From Oscillospiraceae bacterium (GTDB lineage: Bacteria; Bacillota; Clostridia; Oscillospirales; Ruminococcaceae), in assembly GCA_016303235.1 (NCBI GenBank), contig JAEDMB010000002.1, positions 1-38,939 on the forward strand: a stretch of DNA of 38,939 nucleotides, in the 5' to 3' direction. The notes below the pieces were generated by a model that saw only the letters and a program-made list of their open reading frames with translations, made no database searches and had not been told where the DNA came from. The stretch's first letter is position 1; every line of letters begins with the position of its first letter. Shown here piece after piece: positions 1-6,290 of this stretch. The position numbers and the translations under genes are program-made.

Positions 1-589
1 CGTCATCAAGAATTTTTTCTATATCCTGAATAAGATGCGTTGAAATTATTACAGAGGCATCGGGATTGTAGTTTGTAAGAATAGTATCCATTATGTAATC
101 TCTTGCAGCGGGGTCTACTCCGGCTATCGGTTCATCAAGGAGATACAGTTTTGCGTTACGGCTCATAACAAGTATAAGCTGTACTTTTTCTTTGGTTCCC
201 TTTGACATGGTTTTTATTTTGTCTTTCGGATTGATATTCAGACGCTTTAGCATATCATATGCAAGCTCTTTTCGGAAATCCTTATAGAAATCGCAGAAAA
301 AGTCAATTATGTTTTCTACTGTCATCCAGAGCGGAATATAGTTCCTTTCCGGAAGATATGATACAACTGCTTTTGTTTCAACTCCGACTTCTGTGCCGTC
401 TATAAGTATTTTGCCTTTTGTGGGTTTAAGAAGTCCGCAGGCAAGCTTTATAAGCGTAGTTTTTCCGCTTCCGTTAGGGCCTAAAAGTCCTATAATTTTA
501 CCGCTTTCAAGTGTGAGGTTCAAATCTATAAGAGCTTCCTTGTTTCCGTAACTTTTGCAGAGACCCTCACATTTTAAAATTTCACCCAT
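1..589 (-). CDS. ABC transporter ATP-binding protein, C-terminal part outside window
   Basis: Nucleotide-binding subunit that powers an ABC exporter at the cytoplasmic membrane. The 196 visible residues hold Walker A GPNGSGKT (about 37-44), a degenerate signature MSKGTKEK (128-135) in place of LSGGQ, Walker B LYLLDE (148-153) and the H-loop histidine in STH (about 185). The weak signature and the lack of a clear Q-loop glutamine resemble the YtrB/BcrA-type branch. The start is the ATG at 589, with AAAGGAA a few bases upstream. It lies just downstream of a YtrA-type GntR gene, the usual arrangement for these transporters, so both are probably co-transcribed. The 3' end and any permease gene lie beyond the left edge; the substrate cannot be told. 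Confidence 0.9.
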   Translation of the reverse strand, partial: MGEILKCEGLCKSYGNKEALIDLNLTLESGKIIGLLGPNGSGKTTLIKLACGLLKPTKGKILIDGTEVGVETKAVVSYLPERNYIPLWMTVENIIDFFCDFYKDFRKELAYDMLKRLNINPKDKIKTMSKGTKEKVQLILVMSRNAKLYLLDEPIAGVDPAARDYIMDTILTNYNPDASVIISTHLIQDIEKILDD

Positions 590-608
590 AGAATAAAAAT
601 TCCTTTCT

Positions 609-974
609 TTACATATTATGAATTATATCCGAAATTATTGCGGGAATTTCGTCCTTTGAAAATCCGAGCTTAAGCATTTTGTTTATAAATACTTCACATT
701 CTTCTTTTGCTGTATTTGATTTGAGTTCCGTTATTTTCTGTTCATCGTTGGTGATGTATTTTCCTGAAGTCCGCATTGAAAATATAAGCCCCTGACGTTC
801 AGTTTCAGAAAGAGCTTTCTGCATAGTATTCGGATTCACTCTTGCTTCTTCGGCAAGCTCTCTCACTGACGGCATACGCTGACCCGCCTGATATGCACCG
901 GAAATAATTCTTGCCTTGATTTCGTCCATAATCTGGATATAAACTGGTTTTTCACTGTTGAATTCCCACATCAT
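609..974 (-). CDS. GntR-family transcriptional regulator, YtrA subfamily
   Basis: Short GntR repressor of 121 residues: a winged helix-turn-helix over about residues 8-75 (PSVRELAEEARVNPNTMQKAL is the helix-turn-helix core) followed by only about 40 residues, too short for a FadR or HutC ligand domain. This length is typical of YtrA-type regulators, which dimerise through the short tail and control an adjacent ABC transporter. Two in-frame ATGs (974 and 971) follow AAGGAG; the second has the better 8-nt spacing. The gene precedes the ABC ATPase by 19 nt. A perfect inverted repeat sits between its promoter and start codon, so negative autoregulation is likely. The inducer is unknown. Confidence 0.9.
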   Translation of the reverse strand: MMWEFNSEKPVYIQIMDEIKARIISGAYQAGQRMPSVRELAEEARVNPNTMQKALSETERQGLIFSMRTSGKYITNDEQKITELKSNTAKEECEVFINKMLKLGFSKDEIPAIISDIIHNM

Positions 975-1027
975 TACTGCTCCTTTCTTATTGTAAAAAT
1001 TATATTTTTTTAAAAGTCATCTGAATT

Positions 1028-1051
1028 ATTGTACTAATTCATTAGTACAAT
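1028..1051. promoter_or_regulatory. Palindromic operator, probable GntR/YtrA site
   Basis: Perfect 11-bp inverted repeat ATTGTACTAAT / ATTAGTACAAT separated by TC. It lies immediately downstream of the -10 hexamer of the leftward promoter at 1055-1083 and so covers the expected transcription start. Position and symmetry fit a dimeric repressor, and the neighbouring GntR gene is the obvious candidate. Assignment to that protein is inference. Confidence 0.8.
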
Positions 1052-1054
1052 AGA

Positions 1055-1083
1055 ATAATAACACAAAATTTTCCTTTTGTCAA
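1055..1083 (-). promoter_or_regulatory. SigA-type promoter of the GntR-ABC operon
   Basis: On the minus strand, TTGACA (1083-1078), a 17-bp spacer and TATTAT (1060-1055). The -35 matches consensus and the -10 differs at one base. It reads towards the GntR start codon about 80 nt away and abuts the palindrome at 1028-1051. Confidence 0.85.
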
Positions 1084-1112
1084 TAGTTTTCTGAAAATTT
1101 TTTCGGTAAAAT

Positions 1113-1139
1113 TGAAAAACCGTGATTTTGAATCACGGT
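1113..1139 (-). terminator. Intrinsic terminator of the short leftward unit
   Basis: Perfect 9-bp stem ACCGTGATT / AATCACGGT (1119-1139) with a 3-nt loop. On the minus strand it is followed by TTTTTC and further A/T-rich sequence. On the plus strand the stem is followed by CAGTC, with no U-tract, so it is oriented leftward. Confidence 0.65.
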
Positions 1140-1178
1140 CAGTCAAAAAAGGAATTACAAACTTCACAAATTTTCTTG
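1113..1178 (-). ncRNA. Candidate small RNA, about 65 nt
   Basis: A consensus leftward promoter (1185-1213) would start RNA near 1178. The transcript would run only to the hairpin at 1119-1139 and its U-tract, and no reading frame of useful size fits. The body is A/U-rich and contains AAUUCCUUU (1156-1148), which is perfectly complementary over 9 nt to AAAGGAAUU around the ribosome binding site of the ABC gene (606-598). The unit could be a small RNA or an aborted upstream leader of the GntR operon. The ends are predicted from motifs only. Confidence 0.4.
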
Positions 1179-1184
1179 AATATA

Positions 1185-1213
1185 ATTATATATTATTTTG
1201 TCGGTTTTGTCAA
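1185..1213 (-). promoter_or_regulatory. Consensus SigA promoter reading leftward
   Basis: On the minus strand, TTGACA (1213-1208), a 17-bp spacer and TATAAT (1190-1185): both hexamers and the spacer are consensus. The 459-bp gap between the GntR and ylxM genes therefore holds two leftward promoters, one terminator and one rightward promoter. The rest (1214-1365) is A/T-rich and shows nothing I recognise. Confidence 0.75.
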
Positions 1214-1365
1214 GCAGTAGTGTAATATAAATTAAAACTTTGTCGGAATTTACAATAAAGCATACTTTTGATTGTGCAATGTTTATATTTAATGCTTTGA
1301 AGTTTATGCCTGTTTTGTGTATGTTTGAAATATCGGATTTTTTTGAGGATTTTTTTAAAATATGC

Positions 1366-1394
1366 TTGACATTTCAGAATATTTGATATATAAT
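1366..1394 (+). promoter_or_regulatory. Consensus promoter of the ylxM-ffh-rpsP-khpA operon
   Basis: TTGACA (1366-1371), a 17-bp spacer and TATAAT (1389-1394), both perfect consensus. The predicted start near 1401 leaves a leader of about 33 nt before the ylxM start codon, with GGGGAG as ribosome binding site. Confidence 0.9.
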
Positions 1395-1433
1395 ATGTAA
1401 AGCAGTTACGCTTTACGGGGAGATGTTTCGCTT

Positions 1434-1769
1434 ATGGCTAAAGAATTGAAATTCGTTATTCTTCTTGATTGTTACGGTGAACTCCTTACCGATAAACAGC
1501 GTGACTATATGGAACTTTATTATTGTGAGGATTTGTCTCTTTCGGAAATATCCGAACCGCAGGGGATTACACGTCAGGCTGTCCGTGATGTTATAAAGCG
1601 TTCCGAACAGATTCTTCTTGAAACTGAAAAAAAACTCGGTCTGGCTGAAAAAATTTCCGCTGTCCGTGAATGTCTTGAAAAATTAAAATCCGTTTCGGCT
1701 GAATGTTCTGACAAGCAGATTGTTTCAGCTATGAATAAATATATAGATGAATGTCTTGAAATTATCTGA
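1434..1769 (+). CDS. ylxM: YlxM family putative DNA-binding protein (UPF0122)
   Basis: Small 111-residue protein with a sigma-70 region 4-like helix-turn-helix at about residues 18-65 (LTDKQRDYMELYYCEDLSLS onward, then GITRQAVRDVIKRSE). The YlxM family is nearly always encoded just upstream of ffh in Firmicutes and has been linked to the signal recognition particle pathway; its exact role is not settled. ATG start with GGGGAG upstream. The gap to ffh is 27 nt, so the two are co-transcribed from the promoter at 1366-1394. The length is normal for the family. Confidence 0.92.
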   Translation: MAKELKFVILLDCYGELLTDKQRDYMELYYCEDLSLSEISEPQGITRQAVRDVIKRSEQILLETEKKLGLAEKISAVRECLEKLKSVSAECSDKQIVSAMNKYIDECLEII

Positions 1770-1796
1770 ATTCTAAAAAGATAGGGAGATGTAAAC

Positions 1797-3185
1797 GTGG
1801 CTTTTGAAGGTCTTTCTGAAAAACTTAATAATGTCTTTAAAAAACTCCGTTCCAGAGGAAAACTCTCTGAAAGCGATGTAAAGGAAGCTATGCGTGAAGT
1901 CAGACTTGCTCTCCTTGAGGCTGATGTAAGCTATAAAGTCGTTAAGGATTTTGTCGCAAAAGTTACTGAACGTGCAGTCGGCGAAGACGTTCTCGCAAGC
2001 CTTACTCCGGCTCAGATGGTTATAAAAATCGTCAACGAGGAACTCTGTTCACTTATGGGTAACAGCAACGCAAGAATAAATCTTGCCTCAAAGCCTCCCA
2101 CGGTCATTATGATGTGCGGACTTCAGGGTTCAGGTAAAACAACTCATTCCGCAAAGCTTGCAAAGCTCCTTAAAAAAGAGGGTCACAGACCTCTCCTCGC
2201 CGCTTGCGATATTTACAGACCGGCTGCTATTAATCAGCTTAAGGTTGTAGGGGAAAAGGCTCAGGTAAAAGTTTTTGAAATGGGTCAGATAAGCCCTGTT
2301 ATTATTGCAAAGCAGGCTTTGAGATATGCCAAGGATTACGGTCATGATATTGTTATTCTTGATACTGCCGGAAGACTTCATATTGATACTGAACTTATGA
2401 ATGAACTTAAGGAAATCAAGGCGGAAACCAATCCCTCCGAAATTATGCTCGTTGTCGATGCTATGACAGGTCAGGACGCTGTAAACGTTGCAAAGGCGTT
2501 TGATGATGCTATCGGAATTACAAGTGTTCTTATGTCAAAACTTGATTCAGATACAAGAGGCGGTGCTGCACTTTCAGTTCTTGCAGTTACCGGCAAACCT
2601 ATTAAATATGTAGGTATGGGCGAAAAACTTGATGACTTTGAACAGTTCCACCCCGAAAGAATGGCATCAAGAATACTTGGTATGGGCGATATGCTTACTC
2701 TTATTGAAAAAGCTGAAAACGTCATGACCAAAAATGAAGCCGAAAAGCTTACCAAAAAGCTTAAAGAAAATAAATTCGATATGGACGACCTCCTTGACCA
2801 GCTTAAACAGATTAAAAAGCTTGGTTCTGTCAAATCCATAATTTCTATGCTCCCCGGTATCGGTGACAAGCTCAAGGACGCTGATATTGATGAACGTCAG
2901 TTCAACAGGGTTGAGGCTATTATTACTTCTATGACCAAAGCGGAACGTGCTAAGCCTTCAATTATAAATCCGTCAAGAAAAAGACGTATTGCAAAGGGTT
3001 CAGGTACTAAGGTCGAGGACGTAAACAGGCTTATCAAGCAGTTTGAACAGATGCAACAGGTTATGAAGCAGTTTACCGGCAGTAAGGGAAAGATGATGCA
3101 GAGAAAGGCAAGAAAACAGCTTGCCGGTATGAACTTCGACAAAATTGCAGGCAAAGGCGGAGGAAATCTCCCACCGATTGGCTGA
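1797..3185 (+). CDS. ffh: Signal recognition particle protein Ffh (SRP54)
   Basis: GTPase that, with SRP RNA, binds signal sequences of nascent membrane and secreted proteins and delivers ribosomes to FtsY and SecYEG. The 462 residues show the N domain (1-95), then the G domain with G1 GLQGSGKT (108-115), DIYRPAA (138-144), DTAGR (189-193) and SKLD (247-250). A methionine-rich M domain runs from about 300, including a basic SRP RNA-binding segment and a Met/Lys-rich C-terminus. The start is GTG at 1797 after AGGGAG. Neither ftsY nor an evident SRP RNA gene is in this window. Confidence 0.98.
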   Translation: MAFEGLSEKLNNVFKKLRSRGKLSESDVKEAMREVRLALLEADVSYKVVKDFVAKVTERAVGEDVLASLTPAQMVIKIVNEELCSLMGNSNARINLASKPPTVIMMCGLQGSGKTTHSAKLAKLLKKEGHRPLLAACDIYRPAAINQLKVVGEKAQVKVFEMGQISPVIIAKQALRYAKDYGHDIVILDTAGRLHIDTELMNELKEIKAETNPSEIMLVVDAMTGQDAVNVAKAFDDAIGITSVLMSKLDSDTRGGAALSVLAVTGKPIKYVGMGEKLDDFEQFHPERMASRILGMGDMLTLIEKAENVMTKNEAEKLTKKLKENKFDMDDLLDQLKQIKKLGSVKSIISMLPGIGDKLKDADIDERQFNRVEAIITSMTKAERAKPSIINPSRKRRIAKGSGTKVEDVNRLIKQFEQMQQVMKQFTGSKGKMMQRKARKQLAGMNFDKIAGKGGGNLPPIG

Positions 3186-3256
3186 TTCAAGATTCAAGTG
3201 CGGTTTTTCCGCTTTGATATACATTATGTTTATTATATATCCGGAGGTGAATTAAA

Positions 3257-3499
3257 ATGGCAGTTAAAATCAGACTCAGAAGAATGGGTGCTAAGAAAGC
3301 TCCTTTCTACCGTATAGTTGTTGCTGATTCAAGATACCCCAGAGACGGCAGATTTATCGAGGAAATAGGATACTATGACCCTACTAAGGAACCGTCAGTT
3401 GTTAAGGTTGATGCTGAAAAGGCTAAGACATGGATTTCCAACGGTGCTCAGCCTACTGATACCGTTAAGGTTATTCTTAAAAAAGAAGGTATTCTCTAA
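3257..3499 (+). CDS. rpsP: 30S ribosomal protein S16
   Basis: 80-residue S16, which binds 16S rRNA early in 30S assembly. It begins with the conserved segment VKIRLRRMGAKKAPFYRIVV, followed by DSRYPRDGRFIEEIGYYDP, both hallmarks of the family. AGGTGA precedes the ATG. The gap from ffh is 71 nt and shows no terminator. In many Firmicutes rpsP is followed by khpA, rimM, trmD and rplS; here only khpA follows before a strong terminator. Confidence 0.98.
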   Translation: MAVKIRLRRMGAKKAPFYRIVVADSRYPRDGRFIEEIGYYDPTKEPSVVKVDAEKAKTWISNGAQPTDTVKVILKKEGIL

Positions 3500-3547
3500 T
3501 CAGAGAATTTGGTAACAAAGCAGAGGAGGAGCTGATTCCTTCCTCTG
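3491..3547 (+). promoter_or_regulatory. Two tandem hairpins between rpsP and khpA
   Basis: Hairpin A is a perfect 7-bp stem ATTCTCT / AGAGAAT (3491-3508) across the rpsP stop codon. Hairpin B pairs CAGAGGAGGA (3521-3530) with TCC-T-TCCTCTG (3537-3547), 10 bp with one bulged T. Neither has a following U-tract, so they are not ordinary terminators. They may set mRNA processing or stability, or uncouple khpA from rpsP. Function is inferred. Confidence 0.5.
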
Positions 3548-3573
3548 TCTGCGATACTTGGAGGAATTTTTTA

Positions 3574-3807
3574 ATGAAGGATTTATTATATGCTATAACA
3601 GCAGGTCTTGTTGAAGACAAGGACGCTATTAAAATTACTGAAGATGCACCCGATGCAGATGGAGTTATAACTTTTCACCTTTCAGTTGCATCTGATGATA
3701 TGGGTCGTGTAATCGGCAAGCAGGGAAGAATCGCTAAGGCTCTCCGCACTATTATGCGTGCTGGTGCTGCCAAGAGAGATTTAAAGGTTGCCGTTGTTAT
3801 AGAATGA
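3574..3807 (+). CDS. khpA: KH-domain RNA-binding protein KhpA (YlqC)
   Basis: 77-residue single KH-domain protein with the GxxG loop in VIGKQGRIAKALRTI. In Firmicutes KhpA pairs with KhpB (Jag) as a global RNA chaperone that affects cell elongation and division. The usual position is directly after rpsP, as here. The start is ATG at 3574 after TTGGAGGAA. It is the last gene of its operon, with a terminator 9 nt after the stop. The partner khpB is not in the window. Confidence 0.93.
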   Translation: MKDLLYAITAGLVEDKDAIKITEDAPDADGVITFHLSVASDDMGRVIGKQGRIAKALRTIMRAGAAKRDLKVAVVIE

Positions 3808-3816
3808 TTTTTTCAG

Positions 3817-3839
3817 GGCAGACTTCGGTCTGCCTTTTA
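3817..3839 (+). terminator. Rho-independent terminator of the ffh-khpA operon
   Basis: Perfect 7-bp stem GGCAGAC / GTCTGCC closed by the stable tetraloop TTCG, followed by TTTTA. It lies 9 nt after khpA. Confidence 0.9.
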
Positions 3840-3900
3840 CTATGCCTCAAAAATAATTTAAAAAATAATTTTTGTTCATAAAAAATTTACAGAATAACTA

Positions 3901-3929
3901 TTGCATATTCCGGATTTGTGTGATATAAT
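3901..3929 (+). promoter_or_regulatory. Promoter of the ribosomal protein superoperon
   Basis: TTGCAT (3901-3906), a 17-bp spacer and TATAAT (3924-3929), with TG one base before the -10 (extended -10). The predicted start is near 3936, which places the first hairpin of the leader at the 5' end of the RNA. No other convincing promoter lies between here and rpsJ. Confidence 0.85.
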
Positions 3930-3935
3930 ATAAAA

Positions 3936-4251
3936 GCTGAATTAAGGTTACATTCAGCTGATTGCAAAAGATATGCTGAGAAACAGAAGGTTGCCGATGG
4001 TTTGTCGGGGAATTTCTGTGGAGTATGTCCGACAAACGGGCGATTGAGATAGCGGACACAGTTTGTGTTTTTTATGAGTGCTTGCTTTAATGCTGTCACT
4101 CTGTGCCTTTTACGCCTTTCTCGCTCGGAAAACTACTCTTGTTTTTCGGGTTTTTTTATAGAAAGATTTGTGAAACACACGGACACGTGTCAATCTCTGG
4201 GATTCTTTCCCAGCCCCCATTTAAATTTATGTTTTCAAGGAGGCGAAAAAA
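3936..4251 (+). promoter_or_regulatory. Structured 5' leader of rpsJ, candidate ribosomal-protein autoregulatory RNA
   Basis: About 315 nt without a gene. It contains a 5' hairpin AGCTGAAT / ATTCAGCT (3935-3959). A 9-bp stem GTTTGTCGG / CCGACAAAC (4000-4008 with 4029-4037) follows. A further pairing, ACAGAA (3983-3988) with TTCTGT (4014-4019), crosses that stem and would form a pseudoknot or an alternative fold. Then come a weak hairpin ACACA / TGTGT with six Ts (4056-4073), a strong terminator (4124-4157), and hairpins GACACGTGTC (4182-4191) and CTGGGA / TCCCAG (4197-4213) before the rpsJ ribosome binding site. There is no T-box sequence. The layout suits attenuation by a ribosomal protein, by analogy with L4 control of the E. 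coli S10 leader. The ligand is unknown. Confidence 0.7.
4124..4157 (+). terminator. Intrinsic terminator inside the rpsJ leader (attenuator)
   Basis: 10-bp stem CTCGGAAAAC (4124-4133) with GTTTTTCGGG (4141-4150), two of the pairs being G-U, a 7-nt loop, then seven Ts (4151-4157). It sits between the only visible promoter and rpsJ, so it must be read through to express the operon. Confidence 0.8.
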
Positions 4252-4566
4252 ATGGCAGTCAATGAAAGAATCAGACTTAAAATCAAGGGTTACGACCACG
4301 CTACTGTTGATATTGCAGCAGCTAAAATCGTTGAAGCAGCTAAGAGAAGCGGTGCAAGAGTTTCAGGTCCTATTCCGCTCCCTACTGATAAAGAAGTTGT
4401 TACTATTCTCCGTGCTGTACACAAGTACAAGGACAGCCGTGAGCAGTTTGAAATGAGAACACACAAGAGACTTATCGATGTCCTCAGACCTACTGACAAG
4501 ACAACAGCTGCTCTTAATAAGCTCGAAATCCCCGCAGGCGTTGATGTTGTTATGGAAGTTAAGTAA
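4252..4566 (+). CDS. rpsJ: 30S ribosomal protein S10
   Basis: 104-residue S10 (NusE), a 30S head protein that also binds NusB in transcription antitermination. It has the normal length and family sequence (IRLKIKGYDHATVDIAAAKI near the start, THKRLIDVLRPT near residue 65). ATG at 4252, with AAGGAGGCG upstream. It is the first gene of the S10-spc-alpha superoperon and lies behind the long attenuator-like leader. Confidence 0.99.
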   Translation: MAVNERIRLKIKGYDHATVDIAAAKIVEAAKRSGARVSGPIPLPTDKEVVTILRAVHKYKDSREQFEMRTHKRLIDVLRPTDKTTAALNKLEIPAGVDVVMEVK

Positions 4567-4575
4567 TCCCATAAA

Positions 4576-4615
4576 ACATGCTTGCAGGTCATGTTGATAT
4601 TTTTTATGTATCAAC
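4576..4615 (+). promoter_or_regulatory. Hairpins in the rpsJ-rplC spacer
   Basis: The 77-nt spacer holds a perfect 7-bp stem GTTGATA / TATCAAC (4593-4615) and an overlapping, mutually exclusive stem ACATG / CATGT (4576-4594). Both lie just before the AAGGAGG of rplC. Such spacers can tune translation or RNA processing; function is inferred only. Confidence 0.35.
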
Positions 4616-4643
4616 CAATAACCATTAAGGAGGAAATGCAGAA

Positions 4644-5276
4644 ATGCAGAAAGGTATTATCGGAAAGAAAATCGGTATGACTCAGATTTTCGACGAATCA
4701 GGCAAGGTTATTCCTGTTACTGTCGTTGAGGCAGGCCCATGTGTTGTAGTTCAGAAGAAAACTGTTGAAAATGACGGTTATTCAGCACTTCAGCTCGGTT
4801 TCGGAGATGTTAAGGTTCAGAGAATGAACAAGCCTCTCAAGGGTCACTTCGACAAGGCAGACGTTGCCTGCAAAAAAACACTTAAGGAATTCAGATTTGA
4901 AGACTGTGATTCTCTCAATGTAGGCGACATTGTTAAGGCTGATACTTTCAGCGTTGGCGACAGCGTTGATGTTATCGGTACAAGCAAGGGTAAAGGCTAC
5001 GCAGGTGCTATCAAGCGTCACAATCAGCACATTCTCAGAGCTACTCACGGTACAGGTCCTGTTTCAAGACAGCCCGGTTCAATGGGTGCTTGTTCTTCCC
5101 CTTCAAGAATCTACAAGGGCAAGGGTATGGCTGGTCATATGGGCGTTGAAAGAGTTACCGTTCAGAATCTCGAAGTCGTTAAAATAGACGCAGAAAATAA
5201 TCTCATCGCAATCAAGGGTGCTGTTCCCGGTCCTAAGGGCGGAATCGTTTGCATCATTGACAGCGTTAAGGCTTAA
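4644..5276 (+). CDS. rplC: 50S ribosomal protein L3
   Basis: 210-residue L3, a primary 23S rRNA binder close to the peptidyl transferase centre. The diagnostic segment HGTGPVSRQPGSMGACSSPS and the following KGKGMAGHMG are present at about residues 133-165. ATG start at 4644 with AAGGAGGAA. rplD follows after 18 nt. Confidence 0.99.
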   Translation: MQKGIIGKKIGMTQIFDESGKVIPVTVVEAGPCVVVQKKTVENDGYSALQLGFGDVKVQRMNKPLKGHFDKADVACKKTLKEFRFEDCDSLNVGDIVKADTFSVGDSVDVIGTSKGKGYAGAIKRHNQHILRATHGTGPVSRQPGSMGACSSPSRIYKGKGMAGHMGVERVTVQNLEVVKIDAENNLIAIKGAVPGPKGGIVCIIDSVKA

Positions 5277-5294
5277 TGAAGGGAGGAAGCTTAA

Positions 5295-5918
5295 ATGTCA
5301 ACTATTTCAGTTTTTGATATGACAGGCAAGGCTGTTTCCGAAACAGAGCTTTCCGATGCTGTTTTTGGTATCGAACCCAATCAGTACGTTATGCACCAGA
5401 TGGTTGTTAATTACCTCGCTAATCAGCGTCAGGGTACTCAGTCTACTCTTACCCGTACAGAAGTAAGAGGCGGTGGCAGAAAGCCTTGGAAACAGAAGGG
5501 TACAGGCCACGCAAGACAGGGTTCTATCCGTGCTCCGCAGTGGACTCACGGCGGTGTTGCTCTCGGCCCTAAGCCAAGAAGCTATAAATATACTCTTAAT
5601 AAGAAAGTAAGAAGACTCGCTATGAAGTCTGCTCTTTCCACTAAGGTTCTCGACAATAATATGATTGTTCTCGATGCTCTCGAACTCGAAGGCTACAAGA
5701 CCAAGACAATCGTTAATATGCTCAAGGCTCTCGGCGTTGACGGCAAGGCTCTTATCGTTACTGCTGAATCCGACAGCAAGGTTATCAAGAGTGCAGCTAA
5801 TATCCCCGGTATCAAGACAGCTGCTGTAAATACTCTTAATGTTTATGACATTCTCAACTATGACAAGTTCATCGTTGTTAAGAATGCAGTAGGAAAAATC
5901 GAGGAGGTATATGCATAA
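5295..5918 (+). CDS. rplD: 50S ribosomal protein L4
   Basis: 207-residue L4, which lines the exit tunnel and in E. coli represses its own S10 operon. The long loop is visible as RGGGRKPWKQKGTGHARQGS then RAPQWTHGG. ATG start with GGGAGGAAG upstream. Its TAA overlaps the ATG of rplW by one base (TAATG), so translation is coupled. It is a reasonable candidate ligand for the rpsJ leader. Confidence 0.99.
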   Translation: MSTISVFDMTGKAVSETELSDAVFGIEPNQYVMHQMVVNYLANQRQGTQSTLTRTEVRGGGRKPWKQKGTGHARQGSIRAPQWTHGGVALGPKPRSYKYTLNKKVRRLAMKSALSTKVLDNNMIVLDALELEGYKTKTIVNMLKALGVDGKALIVTAESDSKVIKSAANIPGIKTAAVNTLNVYDILNYDKFIVVKNAVGKIEEVYA

Positions 5919-6220
5919 TGAAAGCTCCGCAGGATATTATCTTAAAGCCGGTTATTACCGAAAGAAGTATGGACGGACTTGCTCTTGAAGAAAACAAGAA
6001 ATATACCTTCAAGGTTGCTAAGGACGCTAACAAAATCGAAATCAAGCAGGCTGTTGAAAAGCTTTTCGACGTTAAAGTTGCTAAAGTAAATACAATGAAC
6101 TGCCGTGGCCGTGTAAGACGTGTCGGCAGATTCGTGGGCAAAACTCCTGACTGGAAAAAGGCTATTGTCACACTCCAGAACGGTTCAAAGCCTATTGAAT
6201 TCTTTGAGGGTATGTATTAA
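5918..6220 (+). CDS. rplW: 50S ribosomal protein L23
   Basis: 100-residue L23, at the exit of the polypeptide tunnel, where it docks trigger factor and SRP. It starts KAPQDIILKPVITERSMDGL, typical of the family. The start codon overlaps the stop of rplD, and its ribosome binding site GAGGAGG lies inside rplD. A 70-nt spacer follows before rplB. Confidence 0.98.
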   Translation: MKAPQDIILKPVITERSMDGLALEENKKYTFKVAKDANKIEIKQAVEKLFDVKVAKVNTMNCRGRVRRVGRFVGKTPDWKKAIVTLQNGSKPIEFFEGMY

Positions 6221-6238
6221 TATATAATCCCTCCGGTA

Positions 6239-6253
6239 TGGGAGTAATGCTCC
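6239..6253 (+). promoter_or_regulatory. Small hairpin in the rplW-rplB spacer
   Basis: Perfect 5-bp GC-rich stem GGGAG / CTCCC with a 5-nt loop, followed by GCAAAAAACGC. On the plus strand there is no U-tract. It may be a processing or translational element in an unusually long (70 nt) spacer; weak evidence. Confidence 0.3.
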
Positions 6254-6290
6254 CGCAAAAAACGCATTTATTATTTAAGGAGTGAATCTA

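Noticed and set aside
1119..1139. The hairpin as a rightward terminator
   Set aside because: There is no U-tract on the plus strand and no rightward gene upstream; the U-tract is on the minus strand.
3936..4251. T-box or SRP RNA in the rpsJ leader
   Set aside because: No T-box conserved sequence or specifier stem, and no SRP tetraloop hairpin signature. The antiterminator-like pairings do not match either class.
4065..4456. Small plus-strand open frames in the rpsJ leader and across rpsJ
   Set aside because: They have no good ribosome binding site and either run out of frame into rpsJ or match no protein pattern; leader RNA explains the region.
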